DNA of 64,000 nt from Cyclaneusma minus. Taxonomy: Eukaryota > Ascomycota > Leotiomycetes > Marthamycetales > Marthamycetaceae. Below, piece after piece: positions 10,930-21,650 of this stretch (within the stretch, counting starts at the first letter, position 1; the number at the start of each line of letters is the position of its first letter). The DNA lies in the NCBI GenBank assembly GCA_037179335.1, contig JAKZHN010000010.1, forward strand, positions 565,870 through 629,869. Reading direction: 5' to 3'. Both the position numbers and the translations under genes were made by a program. A model generated the notes under the pieces. The model had not been told where the DNA came from, did no database searches, and was given only the letters and a program-made list of their open reading frames with translations.

Positions 10930-11729
10930 GACCGTCTTGGACCGTCTCGAACCGCGTTAAGCTGTCCCGGCTTTTTTCAATTTACTGCGCACCGATAAAC
11001 AATTCAGAGTACCTATTATTTATCGCTTCCAGACCGCTCAATGGCATATAAGGCGCCGCAGGCCCTCAAAACTAGTGGGAACTAGGTAGTTTGCAAAGGG
11101 GAACACGTGACAACAATGTCTTTTCTTGGTCATATCTAGCCTTGCTCTCAGCCCCTGCGTGACCACAAAGTCCACGATGCTTTTCTGCGGGTCGCATAAG
11201 CAGATGGCGGAGTGTGGAGATGTGTTGATAGAGGTCGAAGACTCTTCGGCTCCTCTGCTGGAAAATCCAGTGAACAACGTGGTTCGGGTTTCCGAGAATT
11301 CAGTACCAGGAAGACGGCATCAGTCATATAAAGACCAATTGGAGAACTCTGAATTTTGAAGCGCCAAAGGAGTGGAACTTGGACATTGGAGGACTAAGAC
11401 TTTGGTGATTCCCCAATCACTGACATGTGTCGTCGGAGTTGTTACTCGCCTCTTGTATCTGTATCTGTATCTCACCGAAATCTCGAGCTATCAGTAATTG
11501 TCCCAAAATTTCCAATTGGATGTTGTGTGAACAGTGACGGGTTATACTTGACCAACGCTTGATCGATCTGATTCGTAGAGTAGTGGATGTCGGGATAAGG
11601 AGCTGCGAAGAACCCCGCCCTCTAACAATTCTCAAATACGAGAATACGAGAGCACGAAAACACGCGGAAACGCGTCTCCCAGACTCTCCCAAGACCTCAC
11701 GATACCCAACCTCAAGCCCAAGAACCACA
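10930..11729. other. transition from AT-rich block to DHFR gene; no gene seen
   Basis: Base composition changes here from very AT-rich to about balanced. Open stretches of up to 79 codons occur on both strands (11,038-11,359) and one in-frame extension reaches upstream of the DHFR start, but none resembles a protein. The last 200 bases should hold the DHFR promoter and 5' leader. Confidence 0.6.
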
Positions 11730-12454
11730 ATGAGCGAAGCCACAGACCCAAAAATGAAGCTCCCTCTCGAGCTCACCCTGATCGTAGCCGCCACCCGCAA
11801 CATGGGCATTGGCCTCAACGGCACGCTCCCCTGGACCGGTCTCAAGCAGGAAATGGCCTATTTCGCACGCGTCACAAAACGCACTTCTCCGGTAGCAGTT
11901 CCCTCAATTCCAAATTTTAAAAGTCTAACCTGATTTTGATCATTCTACTAATACCCTCCCAGTCTCAAAATGCTGCAAGCAAAAACGCAGTCATCATGGG
12001 CCGCCGAACCTGGGAATCCATCCCCCCCAAATTCCGCCCCCTAAAATCCCGCCTCAACCTCGTGCTATCCCGCTCCTATCCTTCTACCCCTCTCAGCACC
12101 ACCGATCTCTCCACCGACGGCCCCATCCAAACCTCTTCCCTTTCATCCGCTCTCGAACTCCTCATGTCAGCCAACGGCAGTATAAACAAAACTTTTGTCA
12201 TTGGCGGTGGAGAGATTTACCGCGCGGCGTTGGAGACAAAAGAAGCGAAACGCATATTGCTGACGAGGATACTGAGCGACTTTGATTGCGATACGTATTT
12301 TCCGTTGAAGCTGGGGGACGAGGGCGAGACGGAGGGGTGGAGGAAGGCTGGGAAAGAAGAGATTGATGGGTGGGTGGGTGAGAATGTGCCGGAGGGGGTG
12401 CAGACGGAGGGCGATGTGAAATATGTGTTTGAGATGTGGGTCAGGCAAGACTGA
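11730..12454 (+). CDS. dfr1: dihydrofolate reductase
   Basis: Reduces dihydrofolate to tetrahydrofolate with NADPH, feeding thymidylate, purine and methionine synthesis; it is the antifolate target. Exons 11730-11891 and 11963-12454 give 217 aa. The 71-bp intron starts GTAGCA, has CTAAC and TACTAAT branch candidates, and ends CCCAG. The N-terminus L-T-L-I-V-A-A-T-x-N-M-G-I-G with L-P-W is the family's active-site start. Exon 2 begins near A-V-I-M-G-R-R-T-W-E-S-I-P, then R-L-N-L-V-L-S-R, and F-V-I-G-G-G-E-I-Y binds cofactor. Length equals other fungal DHFRs (about 200-220 aa). The frame is open upstream, but 11,730 is the first ATG giving the usual short leader. The gene starts about 800 bases from the AT-rich block, with no sign of RIP damage. 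Confidence 0.95.
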
Positions 12455-12740
12455 ATAAAAACATAGATTTGCGCTTCAACATCCTTTACGGGAATACGAT
12501 AGACACCGATATACTGCACTTCATCAGATAACAAGTTCAGTCAGCAAAGCCGTAAAATAGCTCTCGCATAGGTAGACGCTTTTGAACTTGCTTTTTTGAA
12601 TCTTATCAACTGATCTTGGGGCTTTTCTTCGCTGAGGACTACATGCGTTGTCCAAGTACTACTACACAGCTGGTCATATTCCTAGTGGGCGTGTAGATGC
12701 CCTATCCAGCATGCGATCAATGTTCGTCACATACTGTTGC

Positions 12741-14254
12741 TCATGAACCCGCAGCCGAACCAGGAGCCGGACCGGGAGCACTATCCCGTCTGAGCATCTC
12801 CGCGACATCCGGATCCAAGTCATCCATCGCATCACCCTCGCCCAATCCAGGACGCTCCTCCATCTCCTCCACGCGCCTTCTCTTCAAACTTCCAGTACCG
12901 CTCAACTGTGCCTGCCTATACGAGTGATCGCCAGACGGACCCTGAGCCTCGGGTTGAGTTTGAACAGGGGTGGGCAGAGGAGCCACAGGCGCTTCCTCGT
13001 GTTTCGGCGGGACGTAGAAGTCATGGTCATCAGGCGATTGTGGACTGTGGTGGAATGGCGGCGGAGTGAGCTCCTCAACTTTGGGGCGTTCAGGCTCGGG
13101 GGCGGGCGTAGAGGGGGTCTGGCTGATACTGTTTCCTGGGCTACCGTCGGGTCCTCCAGCAGGCGTTACGGGCGACATTCCTGGCAGGCCGCGCATAATG
13201 CTGTCTTCCACATCTTGCTTCTTCTGATCGATTTCGTTCTTGCGGCTGGTAAGTTCGGCAAGTTGCTTTTCGTCTTCAGCGAGAGTGGCGCGGTTGACGT
13301 TCAGGAACTTCTCGAGACCATCGATAAGTGTCTTGCGAGCCTGGATACTTTCGGCAACAGCATTTTCTGCGTTGGCCAGGTTCTTGAGAAGTCCGTTGAG
13401 ACGGGCAGCGTACACTGGGGGTGTAGGGATGACGGCGTTTGGATCGGCATGTTTGGCCCACTCCTGGTTTGCATTGTTGACCGGAGTCTGGGTGGATAGC
13501 ACAAGCTTCGTAAGTGCCTTCTGCGGGGCTACCAGGGGCTCGAGTTCCTTGGGAACGGAAGATGATGCGCTTGAAAAGATTGAGCCGCCCGCACGAAGAC
13601 CTCCATTGCTCGTAGCCTTGGTCTTGTCAATTTCTGTAGGACCCCAGTCAGCTATTGTGCACGCAGTCAGTCTGCATAGTTTACTTACCACGGACGCGTT
13701 CCTCAATTGCCTGCTGAACACTCTCATCAAAGATCTGTCTGTCGCGCCAAACTTCGATAACTCGTTTGAGCTTGTGTTGGATGTCGTTGGTAGCTCCCCT
13801 GTAGGCTACAGCACAAGCATCCACCACGAGGGGCGTGAAGGCGTGCAAGAACTCATCCTTCTTCCTGGCTTTTGACTGCTGGACTACCTCTAGATGGCCG
13901 ATGAAAATCAGCAAAGATACAAGGAAATCGAAGCGCATGTCGTGATGACACTCCACTGCACACTCCATTACAAGGCGGGTCTGGGAAAGCGAGACTTACC
14001 GTTGACAAGGTACATAAGGTACAGCTGCTTGCTATTTGAAGACTCCTTCAGTCTTTGAAGCCACAGCTGGGCAGTAGTATCTGCGTGTCTCCTGTAGCAC
14101 GGCGGGTCAGCACACTGTCGATGTTTGTGTCTGCTCCGGATGTTTGCTGGACTTACCTGTGGAAGATGATCCATTGCGCGGTACTAACGATACTCTCCTG
14201 GGTCTCAATCAGGGAGGCAAGCTTGGCGAGGAGAGAATCATGAGTATAGGACAT
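12741..14254 (-). CDS. rtt103: Rtt103/RPRD-like RNA polymerase II CTD-interacting protein
   Basis: Binds the phosphorylated C-terminal tail of RNA polymerase II and helps couple termination and 3' processing. Exons on the minus strand: 14254-14157, 14091-14000, 13889-13689 and 13651-12741, giving 433 aa with all frames consistent. Residues 1-130 form a CID: S-L-L-A-K-L-A-S-L-I-E-T-Q-E-S-I, then a W-I-I-F-H-R-R-H-A block, Y-L-M-Y-L-V-N-E-V-V-Q-Q-S-K and V-W-R-D-R-Q-I-F. A heptad-rich coiled coil follows (about residues 225-290). The tail is Pro/Ser/acid-rich with a K-R-R-R nuclear-type motif. Three small introns split the CID, the usual fungal pattern. It is divergent from clathrin light chain and convergent with DHFR. 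Confidence 0.9.
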
Positions 14255-14766
14255 GATGGCGGTTTGTGCTTGCTACTGAAGCGTGCAGGATGCTTGAAGT
14301 TGTTACAGCTGATGATTGTTTACTTCGGGCGCAACGGTGATTTATGCGCTGCGATATGGGCAGGGCACAAATCTGAGCTGCAGTCCGGAGCAGGAGTTGT
14401 CCTCCTGAATAGACTTCAGCACACGGTATCAAGCAGCCCCACAGACGTGAGCAGCTACGCCTTCCCCAGGCGCCTTTGATGATGAAACCTTGCGTTGTTG
14501 TGCAGGAAGCAGCTGCCGTCGCCGCGAAGTTGAAGATTGAACTGAAGATCGGAAGCTGTCCCAGCTTAAGCGCACGGATAAATTATTGTGGTGGCCTGAA
14601 AATCCCCACGCGAATACAGTTGCGGCCTGACGCTTTCGGTAAGTTCCGGCCGAACCTGTCGCCCGGGCAGTACCTGGACCGGGGAGCTACTACTTTATTG
14701 ACGTCTGCCTTTCAACACTCCCACGTCCACATCTCCCAATTCAACAATCCCGGAAGTCTGTCCATC
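14255..14766. other. divergent intergenic region, rtt103 / clathrin light chain
   Basis: About 510 bases between two start codons on opposite strands. It must hold both promoters. A pyrimidine-rich stretch with cccacgtccacatctccc precedes the clathrin start. No further gene or repeat is seen. Confidence 0.6.
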
Positions 14767-15650
14767 ATGGCCGACAGATTCCCATCACTGGAGGAGCTGG
14801 ACTCTGGTGGTATGTTGCTCACAAAGAGCCCCTGATCTACCGCGGGAGACGCCAGCTAACTCCTATCCTGAACAGCTCAACCGCAAGCCCAGTCGGACAC
14901 CGGCCTTGACTTCGACCCAACCTCTGCCTCTGGCGATGACTTCCTTGCCCGCGAGAAAGCTGCTCTTGGAGAAGCTGCTGGCGAATTCGCAACTAGCAAT
15001 GACAACCAGGCTTTCACAGACGGCGATGATGATTTACTTGGTGGTGGTGGAAGTCCCAATGCTGGCGCAAACGAGGAGCCTATGGACTTCGCAAGCTCGT
15101 TTCCAGCTATCGACACCCAGAACAATGTATGTGGGAACAACTGCGGCGCATATTGTTCCCTGTTTTAAACAGCTCGTCCGTGGCTGACAACTCCCTATAG
15201 GCAGTAGCACCAGGCGGCACCATCACATCGAATCCCACGCAATCCTACAATGCACCCTACATGTCCACCGAAGAGGATGAAGAGCCTAGCGTGATCAAGG
15301 AATGGCGCGAACGCCGCGACCTCGCTCTGCAAGACCGTCTCGCCCGCTCCGAAGAGAAGAAGCAAGAGACGATCCGCGCAGCCCAGCAGAACATCGACGA
15401 CTTCTACGAAAATTACAACTCGAAGAAAGAGAAGTCGATTGCACAAACGCGCCGCGAAGCCGACGAGTTCCTCGAGAAGCGCGAAGACACGGCTGCCGGC
15501 GGAACTAGCTGGGAGCGCATTGCGAAGCTGGTGGATCTGTCGGGCAAGGGTGCTAAGGGTGGTGCTGCCGGTACAGGCAAGGAGCGCTTCAGGGAGTTGC
15601 TCATTAGTCTGAAGAAGGATGAGAAGGCGCCGGGTGCTTCTGGTGTTTGA
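14767..15650 (+). CDS. clc1: clathrin light chain
   Basis: Binds the clathrin heavy-chain hub and regulates triskelion assembly at coated pits and vesicles. Exons 14767-14809, 14876-15126 and 15201-15650 give 247 aa. The protein starts M-A-D-R-F-P-S-L-E-E-L-D, has an acidic, Gly-rich first half and a conserved D-D-D-L-L-G-G region. The second half is a long charged helix: E-P-S-V-I-K-E-W-R-E-R-R-D-L-A-L, then E-K-K-Q-E-T-I-R-A-A-Q-Q-N-I-D-D-F-Y-E-N-Y and K-K-E-K-S-I, the heavy-chain-binding segment. The end holds the R-F-R-E-L-L-I-S-L-K block typical of the family. Splice sites are GTATGT with AACAG, and GTATGT with TATAG. Confidence 0.95.
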
Positions 15651-16811
15651 AGCTGGATGGTGCTATCCTTGGCGATTCTCGAATCTGGTCCAGACAGGCA
15701 GCGAGCGAGCTTCTATCAATCTGGACAACTTTCGGCAGATATGGGAGGTAGACTACTTGCATGAAGTGGAGGGGACATAATGGTTGGCCCAACGACTTCT
15801 GATACTGTATTTGTGCAATGAATTAGGCCGTTACGGGGCGTTGAAAATACATGGTTGTCTCACATTGAAGTACATTGAAGTTGATTCTTGCTGGTATCTT
15901 GTGATTGTACCCCGTACCTCTCCTAACTTCTTTGCCGCTCTCGCCTCCCTACACCAAGCATTGTCCTCACATTTTTTCACATATCTGTCCTGACTCCTTC
16001 CTTGGTGCCCCAAAAAATAAGGCTGAGCGGGTAGCCCAGCATTTATAGCATTTCCCATCTCTAATCCCAGCGGCATTGAAAGGTTAAGCGCAGTCTCCTT
16101 AGCCAAGTTGGACATGGCACCTAGTTAAGTAACAAGCAGCTGTATGGACGGGTTCAGCGCCCGAACTAGCTGCCAGCCCCTAGCTCGGAAACGTCAACGC
16201 GCTGGGTTCCGTTTTTGTTTTTGCACTTTTGTCGACGTGAAGTGAGTGAGGTGTGTGAAGTGAGATACTGAGATGGAAACTTGGGTGTGAAAGCGAGATT
16301 CATTGTTGGCATAAAGAGGCTTATATCAAAAGAGAGGGATGGGGTTTGCTTTCATCCAGGTATGCGACATCAGAGACAGGACAGGTATAGAAAGACTCGG
16401 AAAATCTTGCTTGCTTCTGTTCCAATCAACAATCCTGGAGGCAGTCATAGTTGACCTAAATACTGGGCATGATTGAGCGCGGAGATCATCACAGATGGAA
16501 GATAGGTAGCCGGGCACAAGGCGACAAGATGGTTTGCAAGTTTCAATAAAAGGGTATTTTGTTTTCAGCTCCCAAGAGAGTGCAGTGCGTAAAATATGTC
16601 AAGCTCTCCGCAGAGAGGCATCTTCTACCGCAAATGCGGGCAGACATACCAAAACCCCGATCCCAAGATGCAATCCAAAACCATCATACTCCTCTACTCC
16701 CTGACTCCCTGTAAAGATACTCCCTCAACTCGAAGCCCACTAACCGACCTGAGTGACGAGTCGGAATTGCCCCTATCTGCTCAGACTGCCGGGCATCTTT
16801 TCGCATGCAGA
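15651..16811. other. convergent intergenic region; no gene seen
   Basis: About 1.16 kb between the stop codons of clathrin light chain and the AIG2-like gene. Open stretches are below 95 codons and resemble nothing known. 3' untranslated regions of both genes are expected here. Poly(A) signals were not assigned. Confidence 0.55.
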
Positions 16812-18040
16812 CTAGACCGCACTCTGCAGTACCTCGTCTTCCTCACTATCCAATAGTTCAACTACCTTGGGCTCCTCCGTGATCTCGTGGACCACCTTCG
16901 CCTCCGTGGCCTTCTGAGGATCCAGCGGTCCATTTACACCTCGACCGCCCGTGGGGTCGCACTTCTCGCCGGCACGATCATCTTCTGCTGCTGCGTCGAC
17001 ATCTGCTCATCCCATTAATCAGCATATATATTCTTATGAAACGATACACAAGTCGTCGTCTCATCCCATGTACATGTGGTCTTGGAGAAGAAACGGAAAG
17101 GCAGCACTCACCAGCATATTCCTCGTTGGTTCTAACCCAACGGTGTAGTTTTGTTTCCTTAAACTCTTGAAAATCCCACTCAGCATCTTCCAGATTTGCA
17201 AGACTATCCGACCACTCGTACGTCTCCGCGTCCACCTCCTGTCCCTCCACGTAACGTGTCTCCGTAGTGCCATCTTCGTTTGTCTGATCTCCTGCTTCCT
17301 CGAGAAGCCTGACTTTCACGTGCTTCCGCGTGTACTGGTCTCCTTCGAACCGATCCAGCCGCTGGATATGCTGGTCCGTGAGTCCTGTCACGTACGTGCC
17401 GAGCACCCAGCTGTCTTTCTGGGGAATGATTCCGGGATAAGTAGCGTAGCGGACCGCTCGACGGCTGTAGTTCTCGAGAAGAGCTTGGCGTATGGTTAGG
17501 ATGGACTTGACGGAGGCGGGAGGGTTGTCGTTGTAGAAGATGACGCGGTGGAGGATTTGGGGGACCATCTATATATATTTGTCAAAACGTCTTGGTTAGT
17601 GCCCGTTTCCATGACTTGCAGAAGCTTAGCTAGGGAATTTGATTCGCGGGTTTCTCCATCGGAGGGGAAATAGGGCGTTTGGGTTGCACTTGTGACCACT
17701 TGCGTCGCTTTTGCTACACCCTTGGGTATGCCCAAGGCCCGATATTACTCAATCAGAGAGCGGGCTTTCCCACGAATCGTGGCACCGACTCGCGGGTATT
17801 GCTTCTGCGTCTTATTGCTGAAGAATTTGGCATGTGAAGGCAAGAGCATTGGCGAGGGTTCATTGGTATCATTGGCGGAGGGCACGGGATGTGGTTAGGG
17901 AAGATGGTGTCAGCTTACGAGAGTGCCTGTAGCGAAACATATTAGCCAAGGCTAGCTCTGACAGGGCACGTCGGATACCGAGAGAAAGCTGGCGACTTAC
18001 CATAGAAGAAGGCAGTCCGATCTCCCGGTTCGGAGGTCAT
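16812..18040 (-). CDS. AIG2-like / gamma-glutamylcyclotransferase-fold protein with 8-nt exon
   Basis: Member of the AIG2-like GGCT fold family, which includes enzymes acting on gamma-glutamyl amines and many fungal proteins of unknown substrate. Exons on the minus strand: 18040-18001, 17926-17919 (8 nt), 17568-17112 and 17002-16812, giving 231 aa. The signature F-F-Y-G-T-L-M is assembled from exon 1 (up to the first base of Gly), the 8-nt exon (rest of Gly, Thr, Leu) and exon 3 (Met onward). Exon 1 cannot join exon 3 directly in frame, which supports the tiny exon. The fold continues with R-A-V-R-Y-A-T-Y-P-G-I and L-D-R-F-E-G. The C-terminal 65 residues are acidic and probably disordered. 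The substrate is unknown. Confidence 0.85.
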
Positions 18041-18720
18041 GATGACTGAGGTAAGAGGTGTGTAAGAGCTTGAGGTGGTAGTCCAGAGAGTTGAAGTGTG
18101 GTCTGTGAGAGACTGCTGCACCGACGAACGGGTGGTGCTTTTCGGAGAGAGAGGAGAGAGACGAGAGAAGAAGACTGGGGGTGGTTGTTATTTTAAGTTA
18201 CATATCATCATAGGCCATGTTAGTAGTCGAACAAAGCGCAGGGAAACGATGCTGGAATGCTTTGCTGTATGGAGAAAGGTCCATGGAGTGCATGTGTTGG
18301 TGAGTGGGAGGGAGAGATAAAGAAAGATCGCCGCCGATAAGAGACTTGCGTTTTGCTCTAGATCGATTGGCATTACTTTACTGTATGAAATTCGTAACCA
18401 TTCAATATGCATCTTTGCATGGAGTGGAGATGCGTTTGTCTCAAACCTGCAGCTATTCAGAGTCGCACAGACGCGTAGTGTCCGATACTCAGTGGAAATA
18501 CATGGAGCTGGTCATGGAACTGGTATCCACGTATATATGCTAAGGGGAGGTCAGAGCTGGACCCCTATCTGATATCAATCAGCAACACTCTAAATCTATA
18601 CCATGATCTACTAGCTTGCATCTGAGCCATATGCAGCTTGCTAAAGTCAACGCAATCCTCCGAGCAAGAAAGCCATGCTGTTCCGGTCGTCAGTCGTCAG
18701 TCGTCAACCCCTGACGACCC
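18041..18720. other. intergenic region upstream of the AIG2-like gene; no gene seen
   Basis: About 680 bases between the AIG2-like start and the stop of the Apd1-like gene, both on the minus strand. It contains a purine-rich stretch (18,140-18,180, gagagaggagagagacgag type) that could belong to the promoter. No protein-like frame was recognised. Confidence 0.5.
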
Positions 18721-19807
18721 CTACCAAGAGAATACACCTCTTCTCCGATCAAACCCACCCCTCAACTGGCTCTCGGGCTTAATAACTTTTCCCTGCAGCA
18801 CCGTAAACTTCACAATTCCCTCACAGTCCTCTGGCTTAATTCTCGCCAGCCATATGCACTGGTTCGCCTCATCCGCGCCCTCCTCAACCTTCCTCTGCTT
18901 CACCGGCTTCAGCTCGCCCACCTTCGCACGTTCAACATCGTCAATTCCGAAAGCATTGGCTTTCCGATATACCATCATGTTGGCGCTGTATTTGTGTCCT
19001 CCGACATGCGAGATGAAATAAATGCCTACGCCACCGGGTCGCTCATCGTCTAGGTCGCGGAAGAGTCCGAGGGGTCGCAGGTGTCGCTCGAGTTCTTTGC
19101 GCAACAGGGGCGCGGATTGGCCGCAGCGAGCGTCGCGGGTTTTCTGCGAGCAGAGGAGGATGAGAGCGTTGTGCGGACAGGGGCGGGATATTAAGTCGGA
19201 GGCAGTGGGCAGGGGAGCAGGGAGAGAGTATGGTATAGGGGTTGAGTTTGTTGGAGCGGGAGTGATGTAGTGCTCGATAAGGGACGGGACTTTGTCGGGG
19301 GTGACATTGGAGATGATGGTGAAGGCGGGAAGGAGGAGGACGGTTGTTGGCTCGGAGTAGTCATTGTGGTGGGTTGGAGTGGGGATATTGGAGGCAGAAA
19401 GCATAAGTCTCTAAGCACGGAGACAATTAGCATTTACTTGGGAATATCAGACGAATTGACCAAGGTGCGACAAGAGTATAACATACGCCATTTGAAGGAG
19501 CAGCACTCTTCCCAAAAGCCTCCATCACGCTGCCCTTCTCATCCTCAACTTCGCGCACCCAATCGTTCTTCCCCGTGGCCACCAGAACGTGGGTGCTCCA
19601 GCCCTTCACGAAGCCATACAGCTTATCCTCCTCATCGATCTTGAATCCGCGCGGGTACTTGACGTGGCAGGACTCGCAGTCATGGTCGCAATCGTCGCCG
19701 TCGACCGCCGGATTCACCTTGGGGAAGATCTCGCTCTGAGGAGCGGGCTGGGAGCCGCTCATTTTCTGTACGGCGGTCCGTCCGAAGTTCTTCAGAAGGG
19801 AAGCCAT
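18721..19807 (-). CDS. Apd1/Aim32-like thioredoxin-fold iron-sulphur protein
   Basis: Belongs to the sucrase/ferredoxin-like family containing yeast Apd1 and mitochondrial Aim32, proteins with a thioredoxin-like C-terminal domain carrying a [2Fe-2S] cluster. Exons 19807-19487 and 19410-18721 (minus) give 336 aa; the 76-bp intron runs GTATGT to CTTAG at phase 0. An N-terminal Cys/His cluster (D-C-D-H-D-C-E-S-C-H) is near residue 40. The cluster ligands expected from Apd1 are present: C-x8-C at about residues 194 and 203, and H-x3-H at about 242 and 246. The N-terminus M-A-S-L-L-K-N-F-G-R could be a mitochondrial presequence, which would favour Aim32, but this is not decisive. Confidence 0.8.
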
Positions 19808-20458
19808 CTCTGCACGGCCAGCGGGAACCTTTCAAGGGACGCCACTAGTGACGTGGGGTGCGGATAGTGGGGTTGTGCGAGATCTTTTAGATCCGACGTT
19901 TATCAGATCGTGAGACAAGAAGAGAGGTTGTTTCCAGGCAAGACGGAATATGGAACGGCTGCGAAGTGAGGAAATAGAGAAGAGGACACAGTGACTTGAG
20001 GAAATTTTAAATTGATGTCAAAACGAGTGGATACTCAGCTTATATTGGGAAAGGGGCAGGGGAGACTGATCGGGCTTACATGGATTTGTACTTGACATCT
20101 CGGCCGTATGCTTTTTAAACCCGTCAAGCTCGGCCGAGACAAAAGACGGCGCAGCCATTCTTCAACAGCAACCTAATTTGCGCACGTAGTAGGGCGACGT
20201 CGGAGTACGTACCTACATTAGGGAGAGGTCGAGTCGGCTCTCGATGTCGGAGAACGAGATGTAATCCTATGCAAGTCGCTCAAAAAAGCAGCGATAGCTC
20301 GGCCGCAGCGGGCTCACTTCCCCCGCGTCTGTCGTCTGAACAACGAAGCTCACCCAGTCACCCTTCAGGGACAAGGTCAAGAACTTCGGCAAAGACAAGC
20401 TCCAAGAGCTTTTCTAGAAGTCGCCGGCATCTGCTGTGTGAACCTGATCGACTTGAGA
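19808..20458. other. divergent region, Apd1-like / possible OB-fold gene; first exon unresolved
   Basis: Between the Apd1-like start and the plus-strand gene. From 20,222 the plus-strand frame of the next gene is open for 79 codons without ATG, directly after a good acceptor (acattag at 20,215-20,221). An upstream coding exon may therefore exist, but I could not find an ATG exon with matching phase. On the minus strand a 27-codon start at about 20,158 ends near a GTAAGC and is probably chance or an upstream ORF. Confidence 0.4.
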
Positions 20459-21592
20459 ATGACGCGAAGGATCATGTTGATGGGAGCGCCAGAGGCGAAG
20501 AACCTGGACTGGTCACCCGAAAATCTCCTGACCGGCTTCACTGAACCTTTCGTTAGATTCGCAAACCTGCAAGGATCGTATGGAAAAGCAGAGCTTCCCG
20601 AATCTTCAGCGTTAGCGAATCACGCAGCATGGAGATCATTACCCCTCGAGCGACAGCATTTGACCACTGGTTTCTCACAAGACCACGGCTGGCAGAGCGA
20701 GTTCCAGGGAAATGCCGACTTCTTCGTCCCCGGTGAAGTCTCCTTTCTCTCGACAGGACGGTCGTCAGGCGACAGGCAATCTGAAGAAACGACCGAAGAC
20801 GTCTTGTCGCAATTCTACGAAGAGTCGTTTGCCATACACGAAGACATCCCGTCATCAAGTCTCGCCGGGTCATTTTCACAGCAAAATGAAACGGCGAATA
20901 AGGACGACTCGATTGTCACGGATGAAGAGCGCTCTTTCATGACAAACAGCAGTGCTCCTGTCGCAGCACCACCGAGAAAACCGGTTCCAACGGGAGTGGG
21001 TCACTTGAGTGATCTTGAAGATATACCCAGCGCCAACTACCTCACCAAGATCCAACCACACACTATGACGGTCAATCTGATCGTTGGTATCATTTCCGTT
21101 TCTCCTGTCCGCACCATCTCGACCAAACGCGGACAGGATGTCGAATTAATTGAAGTCACGGTCGGGGACGAAACGAAGACAGGCTTCACCGTCAATTTCT
21201 GGCTTTCACCAGGACAGTCAAAAGACGCATTTGGCCGGGTACTCGCGGAAAACATGAAAAGCGCCGTGGAGAATCTCAGAGTCCAGGATGTGGTTCTACT
21301 AAGGAATGTGGCTTTGGGCAGTTTCAGGGGGATGGTGAATGGCCAGAGTTTACGGAATGAGAGGACGAAAGTGCACCTTTTGTACAGAAACAAGGTTGAT
21401 AGGAAGGATGTGGGAGGATGCTATACGGCAATTGATCTAGCAGCTGGTACAGAGCGGCAGCATCCGCAGATTGAGAAGATACGGAGGGTGAGAGAGTGGA
21501 TTTTGAGATTTGTGGGTGGGGGGGCGAAGAGGACTAAGGACGGGACTGTGAAAAGGGTTATTGGCGCAATGCCACCTCTTGACTCACCATAA
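20459..21592 (+). CDS. conserved-looking protein, possible OB-fold nucleic-acid-binding domain
   Basis: I do not recognise the family. The frame gives 377 aa from the ATG at 20,459, but it is open upstream to 20,222, so the true start may be in an earlier exon. The first half (to about residue 190) is Ser/Glu-rich and likely disordered. The second half reads as a compact beta-rich domain beginning Y-L-T-K-I-Q-P-H-T-M-T-V-N-L-I-V-G-I-I-S-V-S-P, with alternating hydrophobics and V-E-L-I-E-V-T-V-G-D-E-T. It ends with V-V-L-L-R-N-V-A-L-G-S-F-R-G-M-V-N-G-Q-S, the pattern of an OB fold as in RPA or telomere proteins. That fold call is an inference from pattern, not a match. The tail after K-V-D-R-K is basic. 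Confidence 0.5.
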   Translation: MTRRIMLMGAPEAKNLDWSPENLLTGFTEPFVRFANLQGSYGKAELPESSALANHAAWRSLPLERQHLTTGFSQDHGWQSEFQGNADFFVPGEVSFLSTGRSSGDRQSEETTEDVLSQFYEESFAIHEDIPSSSLAGSFSQQNETANKDDSIVTDEERSFMTNSSAPVAAPPRKPVPTGVGHLSDLEDIPSANYLTKIQPHTMTVNLIVGIISVSPVRTISTKRGQDVELIEVTVGDETKTGFTVNFWLSPGQSKDAFGRVLAENMKSAVENLRVQDVVLLRNVALGSFRGMVNGQSLRNERTKVHLLYRNKVDRKDVGGCYTAIDLAAGTERQHPQIEKIRRVREWILRFVGGGAKRTKDGTVKRVIGAMPPLDSP

Positions 21593-21650
21593 TTGGTTTG
21601 TCAAGTCCACCATTGGCAAACCGCGCTCTAAGCTCGATGTCTCGGGGACT

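Larger units (their letters stand above)
1..10930. repeat. AT-rich, RIP-like gene-free isochore
   Basis: The whole stretch is very AT-rich, with stop codons in every frame and no intact gene. Two LTR retrotransposons can be read through the mutations (separate entries). Dense TA dinucleotides and C-to-T / G-to-A type replacements relative to retroelement proteins fit repeat-induced point mutation, the premeiotic silencing process of Pezizomycotina; that process is inferred. Bases 1-990 and 9000-10,130 hold no protein remnant I can place, only AT-rich DNA and short tandem repeats. Composition changes sharply near 10,930-11,040. It may be pericentromeric, subtelomeric or a plain AT isochore; no telomere repeat is visible. 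Confidence 0.9.

Noticed and set aside
1..10930. Telomere or centromere identity of the AT-rich block
   Set aside because: No telomere repeats and no way to recognise a fungal centromere from sequence alone, so it is called only an AT-rich RIP block.
11417..11845. 142-codon open stretch, minus strand
   Set aside because: Mostly upstream and antisense to DHFR exon 1; no protein-like features or start context.
20076..20158. Minus-strand start M-A-A-P-S-F-V-S-A-E-L-D-G-F ending near a GTAAGC, as a first exon of the Apd1-like gene
   Set aside because: The Apd1-like protein already has a good start at 19,807 and no acceptor in suitable phase was found.
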